The position numbers and the translations under genes are program-made. From positions 1 through 64,000 of the forward strand of contig JAEZJV010000086.1 of the NCBI GenBank assembly GCA_023415635.1: a stretch of DNA of 64,000 bases, given 5' to 3'. The notes below the pieces were generated by a model. It was given only the letters and a program-made list of their open reading frames with translations, was not told the DNA's origin and searched no databases. Numbering within the stretch: position 1 is the first letter of the stretch; every line of letters begins with the position of its first letter. This stretch comes from Bacillota bacterium (lineage in GTDB: Bacteria > Bacillota > Clostridia > Lachnospirales > Lachnospiraceae). This document shows, one piece after another, positions 23,737 to 32,973 of this stretch.

Positions 23737-25578
23737 CTACCCCTTCTTCCGCTCAATTTCATCCAGAAAGCGGGAACGTTGCAGGGTCTTATTGTAACGC
23801 TCACCAGAGCCGAAGATATAAAGCCGGTTCATTGCCCGTGTCATTGCTACATAGAATAGCCGCCTCTCTTCTTCGATATCTGCATCAAGTACTGCTTTCT
23901 TATGGGGAGTAATTCCTTCCTCTGCATCAGGGATAAAAACCGTATCAAATTCCAGTCCTTTGGCACTGTGCATTGTCATAATCTGAATACTGTCGAGGTG
24001 ATTCTCCCGATACTCCGAAGCCTGCCTTTTAAGCTCCTCTCTGTAATCCTCCATGTGCCTAAGCCAACCGTCAAAATCAGAATAACCTTTTGCACTCTCC
24101 TGAAGTTCGTCCAAAACATCAAAAAGTTCTTCCGGCTTCATCCTACGAAGCTTTGCATACTCCGTAAGATATTCTTCATACCCAATTCCACGCCTAATAT
24201 AGTTTACCGCTGCATATGGTGTCATAGCTCCAAGCATTCCAAGATCATATTCCAGCTGTTCAAGTCGCTCCAGCATCCAGTTTTTGTCCTCATAATATGC
24301 CTTTATCTCTTCAAAATCTACCTCCGGACTGTCAAAAAAGTCCCGGCTCACATAGCGCTTTGGTCTATTGATAATCTGCAGATAGAGGCTTCTCTGATTT
24401 GCTCCTCTCCCTAACCTTATATAAGCAAGTATATCTGAGGTTATCCAGTGATCAAATAAGTTAGGAAGATTATCCTTCATTCGAAAGGGAATGTTATATT
24501 CCATTAATTTATGCAAGAGTGAGCCTGATCCGAGGTTAGTGCGTACGAGCACAGCCATCCGATTATACGGGACTCCCTCCTTGGTAAGCTGTAGGATTTC
24601 CTGAGCAATGCCCTGATTCTGTAGAGCCAGTGTATCATACCTCCGGATGATGACAGGACTGCCTTCTTCTCTCACCGGTAAAGGCTTCTTGTCAAACCTA
24701 TGAATATTATGTCCGATCAGGCAACCGGCAGCCTCCAGTATAGGCGGGCTGCTGCGGTAATTACTGCTTAAGGTAAGCCTTCTGTACTGCGGATAATCTA
24801 CAGGAAAATTCAACATAATCTCCGGCTTAGCTCCTCGGAAGCGATAGATCGATTGATCGTCATCTCCGACTATAAACAGATTCTCCTGCGGTTTCGCGAG
24901 CATACGGATAATTTCATACTGAACAAGATTAATATCCTGAAATTCATCAATCAATATGTACCGGAATTTATTCTGCCATACTGCCAATATATCCTCTCGC
25001 TGTGTAAGCAGCTCCAAGCAGAGTACCAGCATATCATCAAAGTCAATCAGCTTTTCCCTCTCTAAAAAATGCGCATATTCCTTATAAATTCTACGGAATA
25101 CTTCATCCGCACAATTTTGAGAATAATAGTTCGAAAGCTCAATCCTGCTTCCTTTTACCAGACTGATTTCGGAAAGCAGCTCCAGAATAAAATCCTTCTC
25201 ATCCTCATACGTAAACCCCTGTCGGTGAATAATCTCCTTCATTGCCTGATAACGGACCTCATCCCGAATGATATTACTGCCATTCAGATGATAAGCATGC
25301 TTCAGTATGGTAAAAAACACAGCATGGAAGGTCCCAAAATTGACTCTCGTATGCCCGGTCTCGCGTAGAGCCAAAAATCGCTCCTTCATCTCTAGGGCAG
25401 CAGCCTTGGTAAATGTAATGACTAATATCTGTTCCTCGGGAATATGCTCCTCTTCTATCAGATTCTTTACCCTCCAGGTGATCACCATTGTCTTACCTGA
25501 CCCCGGTCCTGCCAGGACCATCATTGGTCCCTCCTTATGTAAGATCGCCTGCTGCTGAGTTTCATTCAGTTGAATCAT
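23737..25578 (-). CDS. UvrD/Rep-family ATP-dependent DNA helicase
   Basis: A 613-residue superfamily 1A 3'-5' helicase. Motifs in order: Q-motif LNETQQQAI (4-12), Walker A AGPGSGKT (23-30), motif Ia ITFTKAAALEMKER, motif II ILIDEFQDIN, motif III GDDDQSIYRFRGA, motif IV LSSNYRS, motif V TMHSAKGLEFDTVFI and motif VI EERRLFYVAMTRA. It is shorter than PcrA/UvrD (about 720-750 residues), with a reduced 2B region and no long C-terminal tail. Role: repair or replication-fork processing. It is a single transcription unit; the start has no strong Shine-Dalgarno. Confidence 0.88.
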   Translation of the reverse strand: MIQLNETQQQAILHKEGPMMVLAGPGSGKTMVITWRVKNLIEEEHIPEEQILVITFTKAAALEMKERFLALRETGHTRVNFGTFHAVFFTILKHAYHLNGSNIIRDEVRYQAMKEIIHRQGFTYEDEKDFILELLSEISLVKGSRIELSNYYSQNCADEVFRRIYKEYAHFLEREKLIDFDDMLVLCLELLTQREDILAVWQNKFRYILIDEFQDINLVQYEIIRMLAKPQENLFIVGDDDQSIYRFRGAKPEIMLNFPVDYPQYRRLTLSSNYRSSPPILEAAGCLIGHNIHRFDKKPLPVREEGSPVIIRRYDTLALQNQGIAQEILQLTKEGVPYNRMAVLVRTNLGSGSLLHKLMEYNIPFRMKDNLPNLFDHWITSDILAYIRLGRGANQRSLYLQIINRPKRYVSRDFFDSPEVDFEEIKAYYEDKNWMLERLEQLEYDLGMLGAMTPYAAVNYIRRGIGYEEYLTEYAKLRRMKPEELFDVLDELQESAKGYSDFDGWLRHMEDYREELKRQASEYRENHLDSIQIMTMHSAKGLEFDTVFIPDAEEGITPHKKAVLDADIEEERRLFYVAMTRAMNRLYIFGSGERYNKTLQRSRFLDEIERKKG

Positions 25579-25741
25579 AATACTATACCTTTCGTAGGAA
25601 TTTCGATTAATACCGATACCGGAGATTTAAGATTAACAAGTCTTGTGATATAATGACGAAAGCAGAAGAGGTATACCCTCAGAGAATGGCCTAAATATGT
25701 TATCTTAATCAGGCTTATGCGTCCTGATATTCTGTCTTAAT

Positions 25742-25767
25742 GGGGCTGCTGCAAATGCAGCAGCCCC
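25742..25767 (-). terminator. GC-rich hairpin after gltX
   Basis: GGGGCTGCTGCA / TGCAGCAGCCCC, a perfect 12-bp stem with a 2-nt loop, 9 bp beyond the gltX stop codon. It lacks a T-run, so termination strength is uncertain. Confidence 0.65.
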
Positions 25768-25776
25768 TAGTAAATT

Positions 25777-27252
25777 TCAGCTTAATTTAGCGATTGCTTT
25801 CTTGATTCTTCTGAGGCTCTCCTCCTTACCCAGGATACTCATAATCTCATATGCTCCGCCAGGTGTGGATTGCTTTCCGGATACCGCAGTTCTTACCGGC
25901 CATAGACCTTGTCCGTTTTTAATACCCTTCTCGGCGATATAGGACATAATTGCAGCTTCAATTCCCTCCTCAGTATACTCGCTGAGTTCTTCAAACCTCG
26001 GCAATAAATCCTGCAATACCTTCAGAGAACTTTGGGCATCGGTCTTCATCTTCTTATGAGTGTACATCTCGATATCATACTCGGGCAGCTCCTCAAAGAA
26101 ATCAATAATCTCCTTGATATCTACCAGTGTTTCAATTCGGGTCTTGACCAAAGCTGCGATTCTACGGTAATCTAGGGGCTTCTTTAAAACTGAATTGATA
26201 TAAGGAAGGGCCAGCTCATAAAACTTCTCAAACTCCATGTTTTTTATATATTCCCCATTCATCCAACGCAGCTTCACAATATCAAATACAGCAGGAGCCT
26301 TATTGATGTGGGTATAATCAAATTCCTTAATCAATTCCTCGAGGGACATAATCTCTGTATTGTTGGAGGAACTCCAACCAAGGAGAGCTACGAAATTAAT
26401 AATAGCCTCTGATACGAACCCCTGCTCTATCAGATCCTCATAGGAGGAATGTCCGCTTCGCTTGCTCAGCTTCTTATGCTCTTCGTTGGTAATCAGGGGA
26501 AGGTGTACATAGACAGGCTCCTCCCATCCGAAATCCTGATATAGCCTGGTATACTTAGGGGTGGAGGAAAGATACTCGTTTCCTCTGACCACGTGCGTGA
26601 TTTTCATTAAATGATCATCCACAACATTGGCAAAATTATAAGTCGGATAACCATCTGATTTAATCAGAATCATGTCGTCCAGCTCCTCATTATCCACCGT
26701 AATCTCTCCGAAGATTGCGTCATGGAAAGTTGTGGAGCCTTCTGTCGGGTTATTCTGACGAATGACGTATGGGATACCTGCATCAAGCTTAGCCTGAAGC
26801 TCTTCCTTCGTCAAGTGCAGACAATGCTTATCATACTTTGTTATTTCCTTAATTTCTTCCTCGTCCTCCTCGGACTGACCACCCACGGCAGTTTTTAAGG
26901 ACGCAAGCCTTTCCTTCGTGCAGAAGCAATAGTAAGCTGCCCCTTTATCAACAAGCATTTTCGCATACTCCAGATAGATCCCGCTGGCCATGCGCTCACT
27001 CTGTACATATGGGCCATAACCTCCGTCCTTGTCAGGACCTTCGTCATGGATTAGACCGGTTCCCTTAATAGTACGGTAGATAATGTCTACAGCACCCTCC
27101 ACCAAACGCTCCTGATCCGTATCCTCGATACGAAGAATGAAGGTTCCTCCTTCATGCTTTGCTATCAAAAATTCATATAATGCTGTTCTTAAGTTACCTA
27201 CATGCATCCTGCCTGTCGGGCTGGGTGCAAATCTGGTTCTGATTGTACTCAT
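25777..27252 (-). CDS. gltX: Glutamyl-tRNA synthetase
   Basis: A class I aminoacyl-tRNA synthetase that charges tRNA-Glu, and possibly tRNA-Gln where GatCAB is used. The 491-residue protein has the HIGH-type motif PSPTGRMHVGN near the N-terminus, the KMSKS equivalent KKLSKRSG, and RFAPSPTG. I start at the Met of MSTIRTRFAPSPTG (27252): AGGAAGG gives about 9-nt spacing there, versus only 3 nt for the upstream ATG at 27258. An insertion rich in Glu/Asp (GGQSEEDEEEIKEI, about 125-140) lies in the Rossmann region. It is a single gene. Confidence 0.95.
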   Translation of the reverse strand: MSTIRTRFAPSPTGRMHVGNLRTALYEFLIAKHEGGTFILRIEDTDQERLVEGAVDIIYRTIKGTGLIHDEGPDKDGGYGPYVQSERMASGIYLEYAKMLVDKGAAYYCFCTKERLASLKTAVGGQSEEDEEEIKEITKYDKHCLHLTKEELQAKLDAGIPYVIRQNNPTEGSTTFHDAIFGEITVDNEELDDMILIKSDGYPTYNFANVVDDHLMKITHVVRGNEYLSSTPKYTRLYQDFGWEEPVYVHLPLITNEEHKKLSKRSGHSSYEDLIEQGFVSEAIINFVALLGWSSSNNTEIMSLEELIKEFDYTHINKAPAVFDIVKLRWMNGEYIKNMEFEKFYELALPYINSVLKKPLDYRRIAALVKTRIETLVDIKEIIDFFEELPEYDIEMYTHKKMKTDAQSSLKVLQDLLPRFEELSEYTEEGIEAAIMSYIAEKGIKNGQGLWPVRTAVSGKQSTPGGAYEIMSILGKEESLRRIKKAIAKLS

Positions 27253-27396
27253 GTCCATTGACCTTCCTATCATTTTAAGAGTGTGTTTAACTGATACAAA
27301 AGATCATGTCACCTATGGTGACATGCTAAACTATTCAAATATTTCCCTGTTCCGGGTTATCCGGCAGAGTAAATCATCCGGTTCCTTTGTACCAAA

Positions 27397-27837
27397 CTAT
27401 TGATAGTACGGACCATAATCCTGCATCATCTGCTGGAATAACGGTGTACTCATAACCGCAGCCAAATATGCCACGATTAATATAAACAAAAATACCAGAA
27501 ATATCAGGGTTGCTCTCGCCCAATTCCTCTTGCTGACAGGAGTTGAATCACTGAATGCCCAAACCATGAGTAGTATGATATTCGCAAAAGGAACCAGCAG
27601 TATAGCATACATCCCAATCCATCCAAGCAGAGAGGTAGGTTTTTCCAAGGCTCCTCTCTGTTGCATTCCCATCATCATATTCGGTACCGGATCTGCCGTA
27701 TATGGTCTACTCATAAACGGTTGCCCCATTACAGTTGAAGAAGCTGCCTGCGCTTTTTCCCGACAAGAGGCTCCGCAATATTCACAAAAATTCGCTGTTT
27801 CATTTTGAATCTGTCTTCCACAGGTATGGCACGTCAT
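27397..27837 (-). CDS. Zinc-ribbon membrane protein
   Basis: A 146-residue protein. The N-terminus carries a zinc ribbon, C-x2-C ... C-x2-C (MTCHTCGRQIQ ... FCEYCGASC), then a Met/Pro-rich linker and two transmembrane helices (about 75-100 and 112-135). Such zinc-ribbon/two-helix proteins are common in Firmicutes and have no assigned function. I start at the ATG at 27837 because GAGGTGG precedes it by 6 nt; an upstream ATG overlaps that site. It is a single gene between gltX and the exporter operon. Confidence 0.75.
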   Translation of the reverse strand: MTCHTCGRQIQNETANFCEYCGASCREKAQAASSTVMGQPFMSRPYTADPVPNMMMGMQQRGALEKPTSLLGWIGMYAILLVPFANIILLMVWAFSDSTPVSKRNWARATLIFLVFLFILIVAYLAAVMSTPLFQQMMQDYGPYYQ

Positions 27838-27902
27838 TTGTTTCCACCTCATTATGATTTGTTTTTCTTATTATAGCATATGTAATCTAAAAATCAAACC
27901 TA

Positions 27903-27940
27903 AACAGGTGCCTGCAAAGGAACTCCTGCCGGCACCTGTT
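27903..27940 (-). terminator. Terminator of the exporter operon
   Basis: AACAGGTGCC/GGCACCTGTT stem, 31 bp beyond the permease stop codon. Read leftward it is followed by TAGGTTTGATTTTT. Confidence 0.75.
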
Positions 27941-27971
27941 ATCGTTCTTTGTGATATCTGAATTAAGAGTA

Positions 27972-29300
27972 CTAACTTTCTGTCTTCATAGCTTCTATTG
28001 CACTGATCTTGGTGGCGCGTCTTGCCGGGAAATATCCTGACAATAGACCGACAGAGATTGATATCAGCAAAGCAGCTATCGGTAAATAGATCGGTATAAT
28101 TGAAAAATGAGTATTTGTCATATCATACATATAGTTACCTGACATCAAGGACTGGAACAAAGGGCCACCAAATTTGTTAATCACTAAGGATGCAATGTAC
28201 CCCAGAATAATTCCAAATAACCCACCTATAAGTCCAATAATCGCTGCCTCGAACAGGAAGAGCTTTCTGATGTCTATAACCACACAGCCCAGCACCTTCA
28301 TAATACCGATTTCCTTGGTACGTTCGTAGATTGACATAACCATCGTATTAGCGATACTGATTGCAGATACAAACATGGCAACCAATCCAAGTGATCCCAG
28401 TACCATCTGTAGCGTCTCGGATGCTTTCTGGAGAGGCTCTAAAAACTGCATCATACTCTGCGACTGAAATCCAAGCTTTTCAATCTCCTCCTGTACCTTC
28501 ATTACATTGTCGACATTATCTACATTCAGCTTGATCTGCTGGTATTTCTCCACGTTACGGATTGCCTTCTTCCGATCCTCCAGCTTTAAGGTATTGCAGT
28601 ATTTCCGGTAGATCATCTTGAAGTATTCCATATCCATATAGACATTATAGTCATATTCACCGTTCGTCTGCTCCATTTTGGCTATGTTTTTCATTGGAAG
28701 GCTAAATTCCTTTTTATCCTCATCAGGCTGGAAATCCTGGAACTTTAATACCACCTTCTGCTTCTGCATATCAACCTGAACAGGATGATACCCCCGGGAA
28801 GACGGATCATAGAACTCAAATGGCATGTTGAAGCCAAATACGATCGGAGTGTTATCCTCCGCCGTAGGATATGAACCATATTGCAATGCTGGAAAATCAA
28901 AGGCCTCAAAGGTATCCAAATCAATGGCGGTAATGTTAACCCAGGACATATATTTTCCGGCAAAGAGCGAACCTCCCATTGATACAACCGGAGATACCGC
29001 CCTGACATGCTCTATCTCTTTGATCTGCCGTACCAGATTATCATCAAGAACCTGCTGTTTACTATCAACCCATTTTCCGTCATCATCTTTGACATCTGCA
29101 TAGGTATATACTGATATCGTAGTCAGTCCTCCCTGCTGCATTACCTGGGTTTCAAAGTTATTCTGCATTCCGTAGCCTATGGATCTCATTATGATAATCG
29201 ATAAGGTACCAATGACAACACCCAATACCGTAAGTATTGTTCTTGCCTTTCTTCGGGATAGATTCCTCAGTCCCATGATGAAGAGATCACTAATCCTCAT
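27972..29300 (-). CDS. ABC exporter permease, FtsX/MacB type
   Basis: A 442-residue protein with the MacB/FtsX layout: one N-terminal helix (about 15-40, RTILTVLGVVIGTLSIIIM), a large extracellular domain (about 50-300) and three C-terminal helices ending in ARRATKISAIEAMK. Such permeases couple cytoplasmic ATP hydrolysis to extracellular conformational change. The start is the ATG at 29300 (AAAGGA upstream), which overlaps the small gene before it by 11 bp. It is the last gene of the four-gene operon 32851-27972. Confidence 0.87.
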   Translation of the reverse strand: MRISDLFIMGLRNLSRRKARTILTVLGVVIGTLSIIIMRSIGYGMQNNFETQVMQQGGLTTISVYTYADVKDDDGKWVDSKQQVLDDNLVRQIKEIEHVRAVSPVVSMGGSLFAGKYMSWVNITAIDLDTFEAFDFPALQYGSYPTAEDNTPIVFGFNMPFEFYDPSSRGYHPVQVDMQKQKVVLKFQDFQPDEDKKEFSLPMKNIAKMEQTNGEYDYNVYMDMEYFKMIYRKYCNTLKLEDRKKAIRNVEKYQQIKLNVDNVDNVMKVQEEIEKLGFQSQSMMQFLEPLQKASETLQMVLGSLGLVAMFVSAISIANTMVMSIYERTKEIGIMKVLGCVVIDIRKLFLFEAAIIGLIGGLFGIILGYIASLVINKFGGPLFQSLMSGNYMYDMTNTHFSIIPIYLPIAALLISISVGLLSGYFPARRATKISAIEAMKTES

Positions 29301-29562
29301 ACAACTCAATTCCTTTTTTGATTTTTCTCTTAGCTAGAAATATACCCAGTGCAGCACTTGCTGCCAGCACCAATACGGATATTCCAATAACAAATAACCA
29401 AGAGGATAAGATCGGATCCTTTATTTGTGGTCCGGCCATAGCATCTACAGCCTTTCCTTCCTCGGTCATAACTGGTTCACCCACTGGTGCCATATCTGCT
29501 GCGACCTCTGTTTTTGCCAGTAATACTACCCCTTCTACTGCTTCTGTTAATATAAATTCCAT
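29290..29562 (-). CDS. Small single-pass membrane protein of the exporter operon
   Basis: A 90-residue protein I do not recognise. The N-terminal 50 residues are probably extracellular and acidic (ILTEAVEGVVLLAKTEV ... PQIKDP); one helix (SWLFVIGISVLVLAASAALGIFLAK, about 56-78) is followed by a basic cytoplasmic tail KRKIKKG. The ATG at 29562 has GGAGG at 5 nt. It sits between the repeat-protein gene and the permease gene and overlaps the latter, so it is probably a subunit or adaptor of the transporter. The orientation is inferred from the positive-inside rule. Confidence 0.7.
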   Translation of the reverse strand: MEFILTEAVEGVVLLAKTEVAADMAPVGEPVMTEEGKAVDAMAGPQIKDPILSSWLFVIGISVLVLAASAALGIFLAKRKIKKGIELYED

Positions 29563-29595
29563 AGTTTCCTCCATCCTCTACTATACCCGTCCTGA

Positions 29596-32058
29596 TTAAA
29601 TTTGCTCCACTTCGCGTTTACGAAGCTTTGCTTTATATAAAGTTATTACTATTTTTCTTGTAATTGGTACAAATGCACCAAATAGGATTAATTCCATGAG
29701 TATGAAGCCCCAGACAGGCATAATCGGTTTTTTGGCCTCCGGTACAGGATTAAATGCATCCACTGCTCCTCCACCGTCCATCATTCCGGGATCCATACTT
29801 ACAGCTGGCATTACATCCTGGCTGAAATCCTTAGTAAACTCTATCTTATCACCGTTGCTATCCTCAAAGGATATCTTGAGAACACCCTTTGCCGTTCCCT
29901 CCACATTCGGAATGACATCAAATTCTACATAGGATGAGGTACCTGCCGCTACATTTCCGATGAAATACATTTCACCGTCCGCCTTTGTAAAATCTCCCTC
30001 CAGTGTAGTTATTACATTATTCAACTGTGATTTACCCATATTATAAAATTCAAAACCGAGGGTTGCTGTTCCTCCTGAAACTACATTGCCATCCCAGGAA
30101 TAAACATTGACATTATCTACAACAGGTCTTGAATTCTCCACCGCCGATAGATTAAGCTCAACAGGTAGAGTTACACCTACTTCTCCTGTCTCAGGATTTG
30201 GTTTAATTCCCTCGTATTCATATTCTATAGTCACCTTTAACGGATAAGTCTTTGTTGTTGCATCAGATTTTACCTTCATGGCTACAGTCTGCTCCACTGT
30301 CTCTCCGGCAGCAATCGAAGTAATAAAAAAACTGTTGCTTCCCTGTGCTACCGTGAAGATATTATCCGCCTGTGTTAAGGTTACAGTGATGTTTTTTGCT
30401 GCTATTGATGAGTGTGTATTATATAAATCAAAGGTAAAATTAAAGGTAGACCCAGCTCGAAGCTCCTTCTGATCCACGGTATAATTACTGATGATTATCT
30501 TAGGCTTACTGTTACTGCCCAGATCATTTTTTATATCCCGGATCGGAATAGTTACTGTCTCACCGGTAGAATTACCTGCATAGGTATATTTCAGGGTCAG
30601 ATTATTTAGTCCTGCCTGAATCTTATCCGATACAGTCAGATTCATGATTATTCTCTTTGATTTACCCGCAGCTATCTTATCTACAAAGATGTAAGGCTCG
30701 GATTCCTTCGGGATGAAGGTAGTTCCATCCAAATTCTGAAGGGAAAGCTTAATCTCTGTGATATCTGACTGGCTGTTATTTTTTAGATCGTAGATTACCT
30801 GCATAGCATCTCCGGCAACCGGTTGCTCGGGCAGCTGCTTCACATTCTCAAGCACAAGTCCTGAGTCTCCGGAAGCTCCTCCCCCTATCACCTCAGGATA
30901 GATCGTAATCGTCGAGGTATAGGTATTGCCGGCTTCATCATCGAAGCTAAGGATAAGATTAACTTTTTTATTTCCACTGGTAGCTGTTTTTGATACCGTC
31001 AGCGGTATCTTCGCCACAACGTCCTTATCATTTTCCGCTCTACCGACATAGATGCTGTCCGTATAGTAATTCCGGAAGAAGCCATCCGCACCTGTCGTAG
31101 CATCATCTACCTTAACTGTAATATTAGAAGCATCGGTTAATCCGTAATTATGTAGTGTTACCTTTACCGTTACCTCCGCACCCGGTTTAAGTTCTTTTGA
31201 GTAGCTTACCTTATCTATCTGAAGCTCAGGAGCCTTATCATTTTTCTTCACATCAACATAGATCTGATTGGTATCCGTACACTTCGTTCCGTCCAGATCC
31301 TTATATTCAAAATTGACAGTGACAGTCTTCAAACCTACCGTTGCAGTCGTCAAAATCTTAACCGGCAGAGTAAAATACTGCTCTTTGCCCGGTCCTAGGT
31401 CTCCTATCTTAATTTTGGGAGTAGCATAATCAGGAGTAATATTGGTGGTTCCATAGTCCAGTGATACATAGGAATTTCTGGCAGATATATCTCCTTCATT
31501 TCTTACAACAAAGGCGATATTTGTCTTACCTCCTACGACCGGATCCTTAATTCTTACATTATTAACAGTAAGCTGAGCAGGTGTAGCCTCCTTCAACACC
31601 TGTACCTCAATCGTGGTAGTTAAGGAAATAGGTTCCAAGGAACCGTCCAAATTACCTACCGTAGCATTGACTCTGATGGTAATCGGATAAGTTCCGATTT
31701 TAGCAGTCTCCTTCACATCAATATCAAAATCCACATAAGTGCTTCCCAGTGTGGAGATAAAGTTCGTCGGTGTCTGATTTGGCTCCGTCAGTGTAGCCTG
31801 AGACAGGTTAAAAGGAGCATTCGATGCCGAAACCGTAACTGATGGCTCATTGATGGCATATCCGATTGCTCTGATTGGCACTCTCATATGCTTCGACGTA
31901 CCGGGTACGATGGCCAGTTGTTCGTTACTCATCTTTTCATTGATAACGATGTCCGTTGCCTTTGCGGCATAAACTACCGCAGTATTGCCTATCATACCTG
32001 TTATGAACATTGTAAGCGTCAATACAGCAATTAATGATTTTCTAAGCTTTCCCTTCAT
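29596..32058 (-). CDS. Large extracellular CARDB/NEW3-like repeat protein with C-terminal anchor
   Basis: An 820-residue exported protein: signal peptide (1-32, ending VYAA); then about six immunoglobulin-like repeats of roughly 100-120 residues, recognisable by LTVNNVRI-, LQIDKVSYSKEL-, LVLENVKQ- and IIISNYTV-type openings followed by NxG/NxS and a later AAGxS/T motif, as in CARDB/NEW3 domains; then a Gly/Met/Pro linker; one membrane helix (about 785-808) and a basic tail. In COG1361-type proteins such repeats accompany MacB-like ABC exporters. It follows the ATPase gene by about 60 bp. Likely role: extracellular receptor, scaffold or conduit; substrate unknown. Confidence 0.78.
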   Translation of the reverse strand: MKGKLRKSLIAVLTLTMFITGMIGNTAVVYAAKATDIVINEKMSNEQLAIVPGTSKHMRVPIRAIGYAINEPSVTVSASNAPFNLSQATLTEPNQTPTNFISTLGSTYVDFDIDVKETAKIGTYPITIRVNATVGNLDGSLEPISLTTTIEVQVLKEATPAQLTVNNVRIKDPVVGGKTNIAFVVRNEGDISARNSYVSLDYGTTNITPDYATPKIKIGDLGPGKEQYFTLPVKILTTATVGLKTVTVNFEYKDLDGTKCTDTNQIYVDVKKNDKAPELQIDKVSYSKELKPGAEVTVKVTLHNYGLTDASNITVKVDDATTGADGFFRNYYTDSIYVGRAENDKDVVAKIPLTVSKTATSGNKKVNLILSFDDEAGNTYTSTITIYPEVIGGGASGDSGLVLENVKQLPEQPVAGDAMQVIYDLKNNSQSDITEIKLSLQNLDGTTFIPKESEPYIFVDKIAAGKSKRIIMNLTVSDKIQAGLNNLTLKYTYAGNSTGETVTIPIRDIKNDLGSNSKPKIIISNYTVDQKELRAGSTFNFTFDLYNTHSSIAAKNITVTLTQADNIFTVAQGSNSFFITSIAAGETVEQTVAMKVKSDATTKTYPLKVTIEYEYEGIKPNPETGEVGVTLPVELNLSAVENSRPVVDNVNVYSWDGNVVSGGTATLGFEFYNMGKSQLNNVITTLEGDFTKADGEMYFIGNVAAGTSSYVEFDVIPNVEGTAKGVLKISFEDSNGDKIEFTKDFSQDVMPAVSMDPGMMDGGGAVDAFNPVPEAKKPIMPVWGFILMELILFGAFVPITRKIVITLYKAKLRKREVEQI

Positions 32059-32119
32059 TCCCTTAACCCTCTTCTTCCTTAATCATAATATTGTCAACTA
32101 TCTAAATGAATTATCTCTG

Positions 32120-32851
32120 TTATGCTAAGCATTCGCCAGCTGTTTCCTTCTTTAAAACCTCAATATTATCTATCTTGCCGTCAAATATATGTATGATCTT
32201 ATCAGCATACTCAGCCAGATGCCTGTCATGAGTAACCATAACAATAGTCTGCTGATTATTTTTTGCCATATCTACAATCAGATCCATAACCTCCCTCGAG
32301 GTTTTTGAGTCCAGATTACCGGTTGGTTCATCGGCAAATACGATTTCCGGATTACTGACAAAGGCTCTGGCAATGCCGACTCTTTGCTGTTGTCCACCAC
32401 TCATTTCCTTGGGTTTATGCCTAAGTCTTGCCCCAAGACCAACCTTAGTGAGCATATCTTTGGCCATCTTCTTTCTTTTTTTCGTGGCAACACGTTTAAA
32501 TATCAGAGGTAACTCTACATTCTCCTGTGCTGTCATGGCATTCATCAAATTGTAGGATTGGAATACAAAGCCCAGGTTATCCTGACGAAATTTCGCCAGC
32601 CCCTTTTCCCCCATCTTGTGGATGTCCTTCCCTTTGATCGTAATCGTTCCCCCACTAAGACGCTCAATGCCTGCCATCAGGTTTAAGAGGGTCGATTTAC
32701 CGGATCCGGAAGCACCATACAGACAGCAGAACTCTCCTCGCTTAATCGTAAAGCTGACATCATCCACCGCATTGATACGTTCTTTGCCCATTCTGTAAAT
32801 CTTCTTCACATTCTTAACTTCTATGATGATTTCCTCGTTCTTGTTGTTCAT
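32120..32851 (-). CDS. ABC exporter ATPase, MacB/LolD type
   Basis: A 243-residue ATPase: Walker A GASGSGKST (45-53), Q-loop VFQSYNLMNAMTA, signature MSGGQQQRVGIARAF, Walker B IVFADEPTGNLDS and H-loop VTHD. The NLDS and FQSYNL sequences are typical of the MacB/LolD/FtsE clade that works with FtsX-like permeases. It is the first gene of the operon with the repeat protein, small membrane protein and permease. AGGAAGG precedes the ATG. Confidence 0.9.
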   Translation of the reverse strand: MNNKNEEIIIEVKNVKKIYRMGKERINAVDDVSFTIKRGEFCCLYGASGSGKSTLLNLMAGIERLSGGTITIKGKDIHKMGEKGLAKFRQDNLGFVFQSYNLMNAMTAQENVELPLIFKRVATKKRKKMAKDMLTKVGLGARLRHKPKEMSGGQQQRVGIARAFVSNPEIVFADEPTGNLDSKTSREVMDLIVDMAKNNQQTIVMVTHDRHLAEYADKIIHIFDGKIDNIEVLKKETAGECLA

Positions 32852-32973
32852 TAAACACCTTCCTGACTATCGAGCCCAAAATGTAAGACGATCTCATCTA
32901 TATACTATATCAATAATATAAAATAATGGCTATATTTTTCCTTACTTTTTCCTTACTTTTTCATTAAAGAATC

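Noticed and set aside
25646..25654. TGATATAAT on the plus strand behind gltX
   Set aside because: Looks like an extended -10, but the -35 region is poor and no plus-strand gene follows; a possible antisense start at best.
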